Part shown: piece by piece, positions 33,076 to 44,834 of the stretch
How the letters are laid out: each line of letters starts with the position of its first letter
Position numbering within the stretch: the stretch's first letter is position 1
NCBI GenBank assembly: GCA_039707465.1
Contig: CM077645.1
Location: 166,030,003-166,094,002 of the forward strand
Length of the DNA: 64,000 nt
Reading direction: 5' to 3'
From: Rhabdophis nuchalis
Lineage: Eukaryota; Chordata; Lepidosauria; Squamata; Natricidae
The notes under the pieces: model-generated
What the model was told of the DNA's origin: nothing
Database searches by the model: none
Seen by the model: only the letters and a program-made list of their open reading frames with translations
Made by a program: the position numbers and the translations under genes

Positions 33076-34450
33076 GTGTAAACTTTGAGCAAAAGAAAAT
33101 TCAGCAGGTAATAAAAGTTAAAGCCTGACTGAATGAGAAGACCTAAATAATTGGACTTGATTAATTTGATGTGAAGATTTAGATAATTTAACCTGATTGA
33201 TTTGATGTAATTTCTGCCAAAATTCTTGTGTGCATCTATACTAATAACATGTAGAATTGTGTGCATCTATACTAATATGCAGAATTGAATGACATTGAAT
33301 TGATTGTGATATGTTTGACCAGCTGGCAAAATAAGTATGCCTTTCACTTTGGGCTTGAAGCTGTGGAGAAAGTGAGAAAAGTTAAGATTTAAGCTGCTCT
33401 CTGAATTCCTCCACTGTTTCACGAATAAGCCACAGGCTCCCCAAGCAAATACAAATTGAAGATTTAAAGGGACAGAGCCTCCCCATGTCTGAAAATGTTG
33501 TCTCATGATGTGTGTGCATGTGTGTTCATTTCCAGACCTGGAAGGAAGTTGAAATCCTGTAATAATAAAAATTGAGCTCATTGGCTTTAATACAGCCCTT
33601 GAAATGATTGTAATGATTGATTTGCATGAAGAAAGAGTGAAATGGGATTTTTGTATGTGAAATTGGTTTACACAAACAGTCTGATTGTAGTGCAAATGTG
33701 AGTATGTTGATGGTGAAAGTTGGTGTGAATGTACTTTATTCTCTTTCCTATAAAGAAAGAGTAAGTTGCAAGGTTGTTTAATGGTGTATGGTGTGTGTGT
33801 ATGTGTGTTTCCAAATCTGAAAGGAGGGTGAGATCCTCTAATGCATGAACAAGCATTAACCTCTGATTGCAAGTATGAATGTGAGTCTCCTATACTCTAG
33901 GAAGTGATAAGTGAAAGAGATGTGGCCTGTGAGATTTCCCCCCCCCACCCCCCCATCTTTCCCCCTCTTCCCTCTGGGTTATTCTTTGGAGGGAAGCAGG
34001 CAAGGGGGGTGGAGTGGGCAAAGAGGTGTGTGGGTGCCTGCTTGTTTTAACTCTTGTGTGTGAGAGTGAGAGAGAGACAGATGTCCCAGTGAGAGCATCT
34101 CCCCGCCTTTTCTTTCCCATTAAGGAGGGGCTGCACCCATTAAGGGGACTGTGGTTTTCCTGCTCATTTTAAAACTCTTTTTTTCTCTCTTCTGAGAAAT
34201 TCAGGGCAAATGGGTGACCTGCTCATGTGCACATTTGCCTTTCACTGTTTTGATTTTCACCTGCATACAAAAGCTATGATTTTGAAATTTATTTTTCTGC
34301 TCTGAAAACAATTTTGATTTTTCTTTTGGAAATTTTGTTTGAGCTTTAAAAAGCTTAATTGAACCTATAAGAAGAAATGATTTTGAGATATTTTGAGATT
34401 TTGATTTTGAGATATTTTGCCTACATTTGTAAATGTTTCAACATACTTAA
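33076..34450 (+). other. LTR-element interior, non-coding
   Basis: Contains weak internal duplications (for example the gtgtgcatctatactaat pair near 33230 and 33262) and a C-rich spot at 33940-33956. No open frame has retroviral motifs. Confidence 0.55.
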
Positions 34451-34830
34451 TGAGAATTAGCTTCCATCTGAATGGAATCTGACTTTGACCCAACATATTG
34501 TACCTCATTACGTTTCTTTTATTTTGAAGCTGTTTTTTTCCTATCTCCCTCTTTGATATCAGAGTTAAAGTGCTCCATCCTATGTCATTTTTGTTTGTTT
34601 GTCTCTGATATCTGCTTTTGGAGAATTTGCTTCCATCTGAACTGACTCTGATTTTTTTTGGAATGTTGACTCAAAGTTTTTTTTTATAGCTTTGTTTTAT
34701 TTTATTTTTTGAAGCTGTTTTTTTTTATACATGAGTGCGTTTTTTTAAATGCTCATGAATCAACGTGCTCCACTCCACTCCATGATATTTTATTTTATTT
34801 TATTTTATTTGTTTGTTTGTTTGCAACACT
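34451..34830 (+). repeat. Imperfect tandem duplication inside the LTR element
   Basis: Two units, 34451-34619 and 34620-34830, both begin gagaat(t/a)(a/t)gcttccatctgaa. They share gaagctgtttttt and gtgctccay, and each includes a (gttt)n-like end. Units differ by indels and a ttatt microsatellite expansion. Confidence 0.65.
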
Positions 34831-35089
34831 AGTTGTTCCCCTTTTGGAATTATTACAGATAATCATTCATCATGATAGAAAGAATTCTATCCTTTGAGAA
34901 AAAGGGAGGAAACATACAGACAAAAAAGTAATGAGTATTATTACAAGAAGTGGAAACTTGTTATTAAATAGACATTTGTTCTGTTGTAACATGTATATGT
35001 GTTGTGCTGCTGTAAAAGTGTTTTCCTTTTGAGCATTTGTGCCACATCTACCTCTGCGAAAGCAATTGTATCCTTTTCCTTCTACAAAT

Positions 35090-35212
35090 ATTGGATGTTG
35101 GATAGCCATTTGTCTGAAATGGTATAAGGTTTCCTGCCTGGGCAGGGGTTGGACTAGAAGACCTCCAAAGTCCCTTCCAACTCTGCTATCATATTGTATT
35201 GTAAATGCCATC
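35090..35212 (+). mobile_element. CR1 LINE 3' tail nested in the LTR element
   Basis: Reads gatagccatttgtctgaaat...ggcaggggttggactagaagacctcc...cttccaactctgctatc, the plus-strand form of the CR1 tail seen in reverse at 59800-59900. Its presence inside an element with identical LTRs means the CR1 piece was captured or inserted before the last round of transposition. Confidence 0.8.
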
Positions 35213-36506
35213 CCTTTCCTTAAGAATTGGCAGGTAACTATACTCTTTATCTACTACCAAAGCAATTCTCACACGTTTTGTGCTCTTAATAGGCTAATCA
35301 AGAATAACAAAAGATAAACTGCCAGAAAGGAATCTGTCTGATAAATCTAAGTTAGGGAATATGACTTAAGTTTTACAATTTAGTTAGATGATGTGATTTA
35401 TTTTTGAAAACTTCTGGATGCTGTGAATTGTGACAAATATGTGAAATCTACTCATCTTACTGTAAAAGTGCTTGAATCATAGAGGCAGTGGGAATGTCAT
35501 CTTCCATGAAATTAACATCATCTGCCTTCTGAAATAATGTTTGGATTTCCACACTTGGACAGAATGGGAGAAATTCCACAATATGAGACTAAAGGTATGC
35601 CTGTAGAGAACTGTATTCTTGGCCTCTTTTCTCTTCTTTACCTCAGAGACAAAAGACTGCTAGCTCAAACCATACCTCTCAAATTTGCTGCTGGTGATTA
35701 AAACCTGACGTGAGGAAAAAACTTAGCCAAGCCTGGGAAAGACCTTTGACAGTTAACCCTGCTAACCACTGAAGCCCTGTAAACCATTGAAGCAACAGCC
35801 AAATACTGGAGAAAAAGGGCAAATTACTACACCTGTGGAAAGTGGTTCCTGGAGAAGATCTACTAAGAATGGACATTTCCAAAAATGAATTTAGTCATTG
35901 TGATATGCAAAGATTTTGTTTGTGACTTTTTCTCATTGCAGGAGTAGCAACTTTCTGGCCTATTCCACTTGAAGATCCTAAAAAAGCAGCTGTACAACTT
36001 TGTACTCTACAGATTGTGTTGATTTTGTGATTGTAACTGTATCCCTGAATATTACTGTTATTTTTGTTGTACTTGTAACCTGATACACACCTGTGGGGGA
36101 GTGGGACACTATAATTGTGATTGTTCCCATATAAACTACATATGTTGGGACATTGAATCAGATCAACCTGACTTGAATACAGTAGTCCCAAGAGATGGTG
36201 ATTTCATAATCCCTGAAGATATAAGATGTATTGATGTAATGCAGTGGTTCGATATTATGCAATAATTTTTTTGTGCATAGGACAAATTGAAGGAGAATGT
36301 AATACCTGAAGAGACAACTGGGAAAACATATATTCCAAGCAAAGGTGTTTTCTTCGCTTACTCTCACCTTGCAGTCTGGAATTAACCTGACACAACCTAG
36401 TAACTCACTTGTAACAATAACTGGACAGAGTGGGTTATGGACGGATGTGGTGACTCTTAATTAGCATGCTCCAGATGGCTTAGAAGGTTTACCTATGTGC
36501 CTAGCT
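35213..36506 (+). other. LTR-element interior, 3' part
   Basis: No retroviral domain recognised. One Cys-rich open frame without start codon lies at 36023-36265 (80 codons; pieces YYCYFCCTCN, HTCGGVGHYNC). The segment 36421-36506 just before the right LTR copy may belong to U3 of the LTR, see findings. Confidence 0.45.
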
Positions 36507-36967
36507 AATTAAGCAAACAGAGAAGGGAAAAGATAACAAACTTTTTGAGCCAGGAAAGATGCAAATCTGAATTAAGATATATGATCCAAGTTTTACAATG
36601 TTAGGTTATATGACTTATGGTTTGACTTGAAGTTTACAATGTTGTTTAGAATGATTTAGAATAGCTAGAGTAATTAGAATCGAAGAACAAAGATCCTTTT
36701 GAAGATCAAACATCTTTTCGTGTATAAGAATGGACACTACACCCTTGAGTAGAGGGGTGGAGGGGTTTTAGGAGGGGGGTTGAGTAGTAGTTGAGTAGTT
36801 GAGTTTTGTAGAACTTTCCTACCATGTCTCTTGTACATGTGTATGGAGATTTCTCACCCAGAACTTTAACTTTGATCAAAGAATAAAGTCTGTTTCTTTG
36901 TTTTCCAAGCCTCCGTTTAAGTCTTCTTTTGCTTCGTTTTTGGCTTAAGCGTTAGCCAAACCTTACA
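36507..36967 (+). repeat. 3' LTR (right copy)
   Basis: Base-for-base the same as 31538-31998 as far as I can read, with the same TATA-like box and aataaa (36882-36887). It is followed by ttattattgttcc, which does not recur at the left edge. Confidence 0.85.
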
Positions 36968-36969
36968 TT

Positions 36970-38430
36970 ATTATTGTTCCTACTGAGCACCTCTTTCTAA
37001 CTCCCACCTCTATTGTCATAATTGAATGTTGACTGATTATAACAGGGATAAATAAACCTTAAACCTCATTATCCTTTTTGTTGAATTATGCATATACCTA
37101 CAAATAAAATTTTAAAAAGGAAACATTGGATTGCATTAAGCTTATATTTTCCATGAAATATTGTATCCCGATGAGATAAAAATGATTGGCGAGATAGGAG
37201 CAGAGCAATAGAAATAATATGGTCTAATTACAAAATTTCATAATTTGAAAAAAATACTTTTTGTCCATGATGGAGAAGCAGAAAGTTCTTTCTCCATATT
37301 TTAACGCAACTAATATATTTAAAACTAATATGAATAATTTAAAAGCATCTCTTCAATATTTCCCTCATTTTATGTAAACAATCTTCAGCCCTTCTAAAAA
37401 GTGCTTTCTCTGATAATGCACATTGTGATTTACAAAATGTGCCATTTTTGTTTACAAAAGATAAATTATTCAAAGCACCTCTTCTTGCGCTTCTGGAGCT
37501 ATTTAATGTGTCAACAAGGCTATAACTTTCATTCCATGTTTCACATAAAACAAAGCAAGGTAAATATGAAATATTTGGCACTCCTGCTCAACTTTACACT
37601 TCTGAAGTCTGAAAAAGATTACGGAATACAAAAGGAAGGTGCATAAAATAATAGAAATGTACATTTATGAATCAGATGTACAAAATATAAATGTGCCTCT
37701 GTTTTAGAACATCACCTTTTTTGTTCCCCTGTAACAAAATAGTATTCTGTCACATCGTGCTATATAAAAGTACGGGGAGTTATAATAAAAATTTGGATTT
37801 GAGCCAACACTATGATCATGGTTTCCCCTCAGTACTGCTATATGTTTCTTTTAGATCCTGGATGCTTTTCCCCATACTTCTTATATAACATCTTTAGGAG
37901 TAGAATTTTTATTACTGTGCCAACCTGTGCCTGCCAGTGACTAATTGATCACAGAGTTCACACCTTAGAGACTCAAGGATTTATGTTAGCCTGACTCTTT
38001 ATCTCGACCTGCTGTAAAAATGCAGGCTCGAACTGTTAGAATAACAATTAGGGTCTTGACTCAACTTTCGTGTCAAAGCTACTATGTTTCCTTTCTAGTC
38101 ATAAATTTGCAGTAACGTCAGACACTGTGCCTGTGAAAAAAATATGGAGTCCAATAGCACTTTTTCTGACTAACAAATTTTATTAAAAGACTTAAGCTTT
38201 CAGGAGCTGCAGCTAGTGTAGCTTCATTGTCCTGTTCTAACAAAATCCTGATGTAGTTGAAATTCCAGGGTAGACATAGCACTAGTGATTAATCTTTGGT
38301 TTTTATTGCATTTTCTGTGCAGAATGAGAAGAGCACATTTTCCTTCCCCATCCTTACCACTTTCTATAGAGGGACGATTGAAAGCATACTATTTGGTTTA
38401 GAAGTATTACTCTTCTGAAAGAGGAAGGCT
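36970..38430. other. Unique AT-rich sequence, no gene seen
   Basis: Short frames on both strands (37339-37888) show no domain. Confidence 0.55.
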
Positions 38431-38890
38431 GTGTAGAGACTGTTGAGGATGGCAGAAAAGATTATTAGAAGCTCACTTCCTTCTATCCAGGACATGGCAT
38501 ATAAGCGCTTCTTGACTAAGGTCCACAGTATTATTAGGGATGCTACACATCCTCTCCATGATTGGTTTTCTTTGTTACCTTCTGGAAGGAGACTTTGGAG
38601 GAGTATCCGAAGGAGAACGACTAGATTCTGTTATTAGCTTTATACCATATAGTAAAATAATATCAACCTTGTTAACTTTCAAGGGTTTTTTCCCCCTGCT
38701 ATATTTTCAAAACAGACTATGATTAATATAGATATGTATTGTACATACATGTGTATGTGTGTGGGTATTCTTTTGAGAGCAGGTATTAGAATTTCATTTT
38801 TAATGTACAAAGTGACAATAAAGCTTAGCTTTAGCTTTAACTTTAGCTTAATCTTAAACTTAGCTTAGCTTAGTTTAGCTTATTTTAGTT
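38431..38890 (+). mobile_element. Non-LTR retrotransposon 3' end (Rex1/CR1-group-like)
   Basis: The frame 38443-38637 reads LPSIQDMAYKRFLTK and further on HPLHDWFSLLPSGRR. This is the SHPxHxxFxxLPSGRR-type terminus of a LINE reverse-transcriptase ORF. The 3' UTR ends gtacaaagtgacaataaagctt and a degenerate (TTTAGC)n tail (38822-38890). The tail style recalls Rex1-type LINEs; the family assignment is tentative. Confidence 0.55.
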
Positions 38891-38899
38891 TATATCATT

Positions 38900-39440
38900 A
38901 AGAAGGATCCTAACTACAACATAGTGAAAGAACCTACAAAAGCTTGGACATCTCACAGGAATGAAACATTCTATCAACTCCCCACCACAACTCCAGAAAA
39001 TCAAAGACCTAAAAGTAGAAGATGAAATTATAGTTTCATTCAATGTCACAGCATTTCTTATGTCCATAGATCCAGTATTAGCAAAAGAATGGCAGTAGAC
39101 TTACGTAACATTTAACTAAATACACTAAGATCAAAATACACAGAACCATGGACCTCATCAACCTCTGCCTAACTAGTTCCTTTCAGTTTGATGGACAAGT
39201 ATACCAACAAATCAGAGGAACACCCAAGGGATCATCTCTCTCAAGACTCATAGCAGAGACCGTAATGCAGTGTCTAGAAACTATAACACATTCAACCAAA
39301 AGTATGGATATGGTACACAGACAACATTTCATCAAAATAAAAAAAGCAACAACTATAGAAGACACATGAAATTATCAACATCTTCAAAAGAATAAAAGCA
39401 CTGAGGACTCTACAGAAACATATCTATTTTCTTTAATAGA
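38900..39440 (+). pseudogene. Penelope-like element reverse-transcriptase fragment
   Basis: The frame 39148-39369 reads FQFDGQVYQQIRGTPKGSSLS followed by AETVMQCLET. This is the Penelope-type RT motif around GTPMGSPLSGLIAE. Before it, in another frame near 38985-39080, DEIIVSFNVTAFLMSI resembles the first catalytic block (VSFDV). The catalytic Asp of that block is replaced and the frame is broken, so it is inactive. It is on the opposite strand to the fragment at 24800-25400. Confidence 0.82.
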
Positions 39441-42013
39441 TGAATGCCCATTAAATTAGCCCACATCATGGTGTGATCTTGGCCAGGAAGCTTCTCTACA
39501 CATTATTATGGAAATACTAAAAATTGGGGTTCTCTGATGGGATCTTTGAACTTGTCAACCTTTAAAAAATAATTTCAGAGTGTTTGAGGGGGAAAAACAG
39601 CATGAGATACAACGAATGATTTTCAAAGACCATTAAATTCTTTAAATAGCAGTAAGACCTCCCACTGTTCAAGCTTTATTTGTAAGCATTGAGGCAGACT
39701 TTGCTTCTTTCAACCCACTTGTTATCTGAGCTGGCAAAACATGCAACCTACAAAACTAATAGAAAGCCTGAAATGAGTGCATAGAGATACTGCTTTAAAA
39801 TGTCAGCTTGCCACCTGATAATCATTAATGACTTTTAAATGCCTAACTATGTGTAATATCATAGCAGCAAGCCTCACAAACCCATAAGAGATACAGTGAA
39901 TATTTTTTGTGGATCCAACACTGGTTTTTTTTTTTTTTTACAAAATCAAGAAATATGTTATGGTTATTGCATCTTATTTCTCCTTTCCTTTCCCTTTCTT
40001 TCTCCCCCTCCCTCCCTCCATTCATCCATCCATCCTTCCTTTGTTGTGATACAATCATGTTATATTACTTATTTGAATGTGAGTATCATTTGCAATGTTA
40101 GTAAAATCATTTGTTAAAAAATGGGGGATAGTTTCTTCTCCAGTAATACAATGTTAAACTAAAAATGACTCTTTCCTTGATTATCAAATTCCTGCATAAA
40201 TCCATTGTGCTTTTTCCTCCCTATCTGATTCTCCCAGAAAGAAAAATTTTAGCATTGGAATTGAGTCAGTTGCTGTATCAATGTGGGGGGAAAGTTGACC
40301 CTTTCATTCTTGGCTTCCTAAGAAATCTAAGAACAAAATTAAAATGATCGTATCCATAGCTTCACAGTTCAGAGCCAATATTACGATGGTGACTCTTTTA
40401 ATGTAGTAATACATTGGCATTTGTACGTACTCTACATACACCCAGTGTCTTAGAATCTCAACTGTTAGTAAAATGAGGCTTCCAGTATCTTCTTTTCCAC
40501 CTTTAGCTGTAATCATAATATAATATTATCCAAAAAATCTTCAGCCCCTGTAAAAAGAAGATACAAAGGATACACGATACTCTTGAGAAAATGAAAGAAA
40601 AAGAAAGCATCACAATAGGAGCCTAAAGTACTACTATCATCAAGGGAAGATGTTAGAATCTAATCCAACCCAACTTCAAGAGCTTTCATTCTTTTAGTTT
40701 AAGTATTTGAATAGATTATGTTTTCCATTCCTTTAATACCTGTCATTTTTAAGACTAATAATCTTGTGCCACCAATTTTATGAAGAGTGGTATTTTCTTT
40801 TCTTTTTTTAACTTGAAATTGTTGTTCCATGATCACAAGAATCAAATATCCACTGGCTTTTTATGTCATTTATCATTCATATTTGTTTGGGAACAAGTCG
40901 AAAGCTATCTTCAGCTATCTTTTTGATTACTCAGCAAATTTCAAAAGAAATAACTCTTATTTTATTTCACTGAATAACCTCTGATATCCATTTCATAAGT
41001 CAGTGCCAGAGTAATTGAAGTTTCCATGATTAATGATCTGTCTTTTCACAAGTATCTTTTCTGCATATAAACTTGTTTGTATTTCCCTAACTTGTTGTCA
41101 TACTATTCTAAATGTTTATTTTATTTACATATTATTAAATTTATGCATGTTCCTTTGTTTATTTGTTTTTTTTTAAGTCTCCATCTTACATCTCCATTTA
41201 TTCTGAATATTTGTCTCCAAGAATTCATTCGTCTTCAGCTGACACAGTACACTGTTGTACAGAAATTGGACATGATTTCAGAAGTATATTATCATCTTCC
41301 AAAGCAATCTACAGTTTGATTCTGGACATGGCTCTTTTCTATATAATATGCTTAAGTCACAGATGATGAGAATGTTTCTGAACTCTACTTCTGTGGTTAT
41401 ATTACATTTTGTACAATGTTTTGAATATGACTGAACCTCAGTGTGATCACAGGTACCCTTTAAAAAAATAGTTGACTTTCTACAAGATAATCTTAGTTTG
41501 AACTGAGATTTATAAAACAGATCCAATACACTGTGTATGTATACTTTGTACTGCATATTTAGCTTTGTTTCTAAATGATTTATCACAACTGTTATAATAA
41601 ATTCAGACTTATTTTTAAAAAATCATCATTTTTCTCCGCATGCACATGTATTAGAAAACTTACTTTTCTTGAAGGACAGTGAAACTAAAAGCAGTGAAGT
41701 ATTTCTTAAAGTTGCTAAACATTTTAAGTGCCATTTTATTTAGCATGGTTCCTTGCAACTTCTGCACTGGTTTCATATAAATTCAACATTCACCATAATA
41801 AAAGTGATTTGTTAAATCACAACTTATACTATAAGAAGAGGAACACTTAAATCTTCACACTTTCAAAGAGATTTAAAGAAAGTACTATATCCACTACTGA
41901 ACATCGTACTTTCAGAAAGAAATTAAGTGGAGCAGTTTCAAAAAAGACAGTGGGAAAGATCTGAAAACTAGAAACTGTCCTGTGAAAAGAGACTAAAGGA
42001 ACTGATATGGCAT
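39441..42013. other. Unique AT-rich sequence, no gene seen
   Basis: T run at 39925-39940, (ccat/ccct)-rich 40005-40036. No gene or named repeat. Confidence 0.55.
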
Positions 42014-42143
42014 CAGTGACGTGCAGTCAGGTGAGGCAAGTGAGGCATAGCCTCACTGCTCTCATCGTGAAAAAATATAAAAGGAAAAAGGTGAGCTAGT
42101 TGCTGCCTCACTATGGATGAATCTGCTTAACTGTTTTAAAAAG

Positions 42144-42310
42144 CGCCCTCTACTATGAGGCAGGAGAACTGCATGCCTCACTTAGTCTGACTTTTTAGGT
42201 GTTTTATGATCGCTATGTGTGGAACGTGTTTCTTGCACTGAGTGGTCATAAACGCCTAAAAATTCAGACTAGGTGAGGCACACAGTTCTCCTGCCTCATA
42301 GTAGAGGGTG
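42144..42310. repeat. Inverted repeat, arms about 65 bp
   Basis: The left arm cgccctctactatgaggcag...ttaggtgttttatga is complemented by the right arm tcataaacgcctaaaaattc...ctgcctcatagtagagggtg with few mismatches. The central spacer is about 30 bp. Confidence 0.88.
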
Positions 42311-42474
42311 CTCATTTGGGCGGGGCTTCTTCAGAAGACCCGAGGCAAGAGCAGAGTTGAAGTCCTCTCTGAAGCAGCTGGAAAAGGTACATGTGGGTCG
42401 AAAGGAGGGAGAAGAATTCAAATTTCATCCTCCTGGTGCTGTGCAGGGCTTTCGCAAAGGCTGTAGGGAAGGAC

Positions 42475-42708
42475 CTTGGCTCGCTTGTGCTCTCCCTCCC
42501 CAAGTGTAGTTTGATTGCAGGCAGGGCCACATTGCTTTTTAAACCTGTAATCAGTGAAGCTATTATTACATAGTGGATCCTTCTGGGACTGGGGGAAAGT
42601 GTGTGTGCTACAGTATGGCTCTTTGCCTGGCTTCCTGCCTCCTCCTGTGGTCGCCTTGCTGATGCTCTTTCTCCCCAAGTGTAGTGATTTCCTCCCCAGG
42701 CCCCCATC

Positions 42709-42789
<81 letters not shown>

Positions 42790-42985
42790 ACAGCTGGATA
42801 AAACTATATAAAAATCCAGCCCAGCTTCACTGATTACAAGTTTGAAAAGGCAACATGGCTCCGCCTGCAATCAAACTACATTTGAGGAGGGAGAGCACAA
42901 GCAAACACTGAGGAGACCACAGGAGGAGGCAGGAAGCCAGGCAAAGAGCCATGCTGTAGAACACACACTTTCCCCCAGCCTCTTT
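42475..42985. repeat. Large inverted repeat with microsatellite apex
   Basis: The segment 42478-42560 (cttgtgctctccctccccaa...caccagtgaagct type) is complemented by 42826-42905. The segment 42588-42665 (ggactgggggaaagtgtgtg...) is complemented by 42905-42980. The apex is the (CT)n/(CA)n tract. Arms are diverged by scattered substitutions. Confidence 0.8.
42713..42791. repeat. (CT)n(CA)n compound microsatellite
   Basis: About 52 bp of ct followed by about 27 bp of ca. Confidence 0.97.
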
Positions 42986-43206
42986 CTTTTGGAAGGCTCG
43001 GATTGGCTCCCCTCCAGCTTCTCTGCCTCTCCTCTCACCCCAGCCTGCCAGCAGGAGATGACTTGGTGGGCTTTATTGCGTTCCAGGCATTTCCCACCCA
43101 GACAGCAGGCTGCATTTGCAATGGTGGAGGTGTTTGGGGAAGGCAGCAGGAATGGGGGCAGGTGGCAGAGGAGCTGCTTTCAAGCCATTGGAAAAAATAT
43201 CCAATC

Positions 43207-43292
43207 CCACATGTGTGTGTGTGTGAGAGAGAGAAAGTGAGTGAGTGAGTGAGTGTGAGTGAGTGAGTGAGTGAGTGAGTGAGTGAGTGAGA
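43207..43292. repeat. (GT)n/(GTGA)n microsatellite
   Basis: tgtgtgtgtgtgtgagagagag passing into gtgagtgagtgag units. Confidence 0.95.
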
Positions 43293-43429
43293 GAGGGAAG
43301 GGGGTAGGAGAGATAGTCCAATCCAAAGTGTGTGTGTGTGTTTGAGAGACGGGGGAGACGGGTTCTAACCATTGAAGGGTATAATTTATCCCAAGGCTGG
43401 CATGCCTAATTATGGCCAAAGAAGGATAG

Positions 43430-44645
43430 TCAATACAAAATGTTTTCTAACCATTCTATTAGAGGCATATTGGTAACATCCTGGCAGAAGGTGAAAGATC
43501 CCTTGCTGGTTTGCCCCCTTAGAAGTGATAACGTACTCGATGCTCCATAACCCAAATAGGAATTTGAAATACAGACTTTTTAGATGTTCGGGGGAACTTA
43601 AAGTCTAGGGAGGAGTTACGCACTGAGGGAGTTGAATTAGAGTGGTGGTTATATTGAGCTCAATATTCAATAAGGATAAGCAGGAATTTGGAATACACAT
43701 ATCACCACAGGAACTAGATAAGATTGTTTGGGGCAATGATATTAAATTTATTTCTAAAGTTTACAATATTCTTTTGCTTCACAAGATGGAAGGGGACCCT
43801 GTAAAAGATACTATGACTGTTTGGGGGCGGAAATATTGGCCGAATGATAGAACCAGTGGAATGGGATCAAATTTGGACCAAAAATACCAAACTCACACTA
43901 GCGACAGCATTTAAAGAAAATATTTATAAAATAGTATACAGCTGGTAACTTTCTCCAGCAAGGATTTCCAAAATGTTTCCTGCTACATCTGACAAACGTT
44001 GGAAGTGTGACTCTGCCAGGGGCACCTTCTTCCACCAGTGGTGGACCTGCCTGAAGGTTAAACCATATTGGACTACTATTAAAAATTGGTTGCTAGAGAT
44101 TACAGAATTTGACTTTCAATTGGACCTAGTTATATTTCTCCTGGGGATAAAGCCAAGAGAAGTACTTAAAGATGCTTGGTACTTATTAATACACATCATG
44201 ACAGCAGCATGTATGACATACATGCAACATTGGAAATCAAAGGAAATCCCAACGGACCAATAGGTTCTGGATAAGATACTACAATGTGCAGAAGCAGACA
44301 GGATGACATATATTCTTAAAGGGAAAAGTGAATAGCTCTTTAATAAAAGTTGAGATTTCTGGTATTTATGGCTGGGAAACAGAGTATCAAGATTTTAATG
44401 GGAGTAGCAGTTAAGATTTGGTTTATAGAAATAGTTATTGTAATGATTGTTCTTGAATCTTTCTTTTACATAAACTTTGCTCTTATTATAAGTATAGGGG
44501 AAATATAAAGAACTATGGCTTTATAAGATTGGGATGAATTAGACAAAAAGTGGAGGAGGCATTAAACTTCTCAGTCTTTGTTCAATGTTTGTGTGTATTA
44601 CTGTTTGTGTTCCAAATGTAATAAAAATTTATTTTAAAAAAAAGA
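43430..44645 (+). mobile_element. L1 LINE 3' end (ORF2 C-terminus and 3' UTR)
   Basis: The frame 43642-43914 contains LDKIVWGNDIKFISKVYNIL and GDPVKDTMTVWGRKY. After a frameshift, 43973-44263 contains MFPATSDKRWKCDSARGTFF, HQWWTC and FLLGIKPRE. This is the cysteine-motif region at the end of L1 ORF2p (CWKC...GTFxHxWWTC) and the helix after it. The 3' UTR ends in aataaaaatttattttaaaaaaaa (about 44618-44643). Heavily 5'-truncated and frameshifted; not functional. It is from a different L1 lineage than can be compared with the ORF1-only element at 56.7 kb. Confidence 0.88.
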
Positions 44646-44764
44646 GAGGGGGGGAGGGAAGGAGAGAGGGAGGAAGGAGGGGAAGGGAGAAGAAAAAGAA
44701 AATGCAAGAAGGAAACTTCTTTCGCAAAGGAGAAAAACAAATGTTGTTGCTTTAAATCGGAACT

Positions 44765-44834
44765 GAGCATACCTGGCTGTGGAATTCTGGGAACTGAAGT
44801 CCACAAGTCTAAAAAAATTGAAACTCACCACTGT
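44765..44834. mobile_element. hAT-type MITE right half
   Basis: ggaattctgggaactgaagtccacaagtct ... gaaactcaccactg resembles one arm of the foldback MITE family at 31105-31248. Confidence 0.5.

Larger units (their letters stand above)
31538..36967 (+). mobile_element. Non-coding endogenous-retrovirus-like LTR element
   Basis: Two LTR copies (31538-31998 and 36507-36967) flank 4.5 kb. The left one is followed by a tRNA-Lys-type primer-binding site (32003-32021), a consensus splice donor (32272) and a repetitive, structured leader, so transcription is on the plus strand. I find no gag, protease, polymerase or envelope motif in any frame of the 4.5 kb: no YxDD, no zinc knuckle, no protease DTG in a plausible context. 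The interior instead holds T-rich sequence, internal duplications (34451-34830) and a CR1 tail (about 35090-35212). By eye the LTR copies are identical over 463 bp, which implies a recent insertion (or gene conversion). The simplest reading is a non-autonomous element that uses proteins of a related retrovirus-like element in trans. Confidence 0.8.

Noticed and set aside
41077..41366. Host exon candidate in overlapping frames at 41.1-41.4 kb
   Set aside because: Hydrophobic, T-rich translation in two frames without splice-site context or recognised domain.
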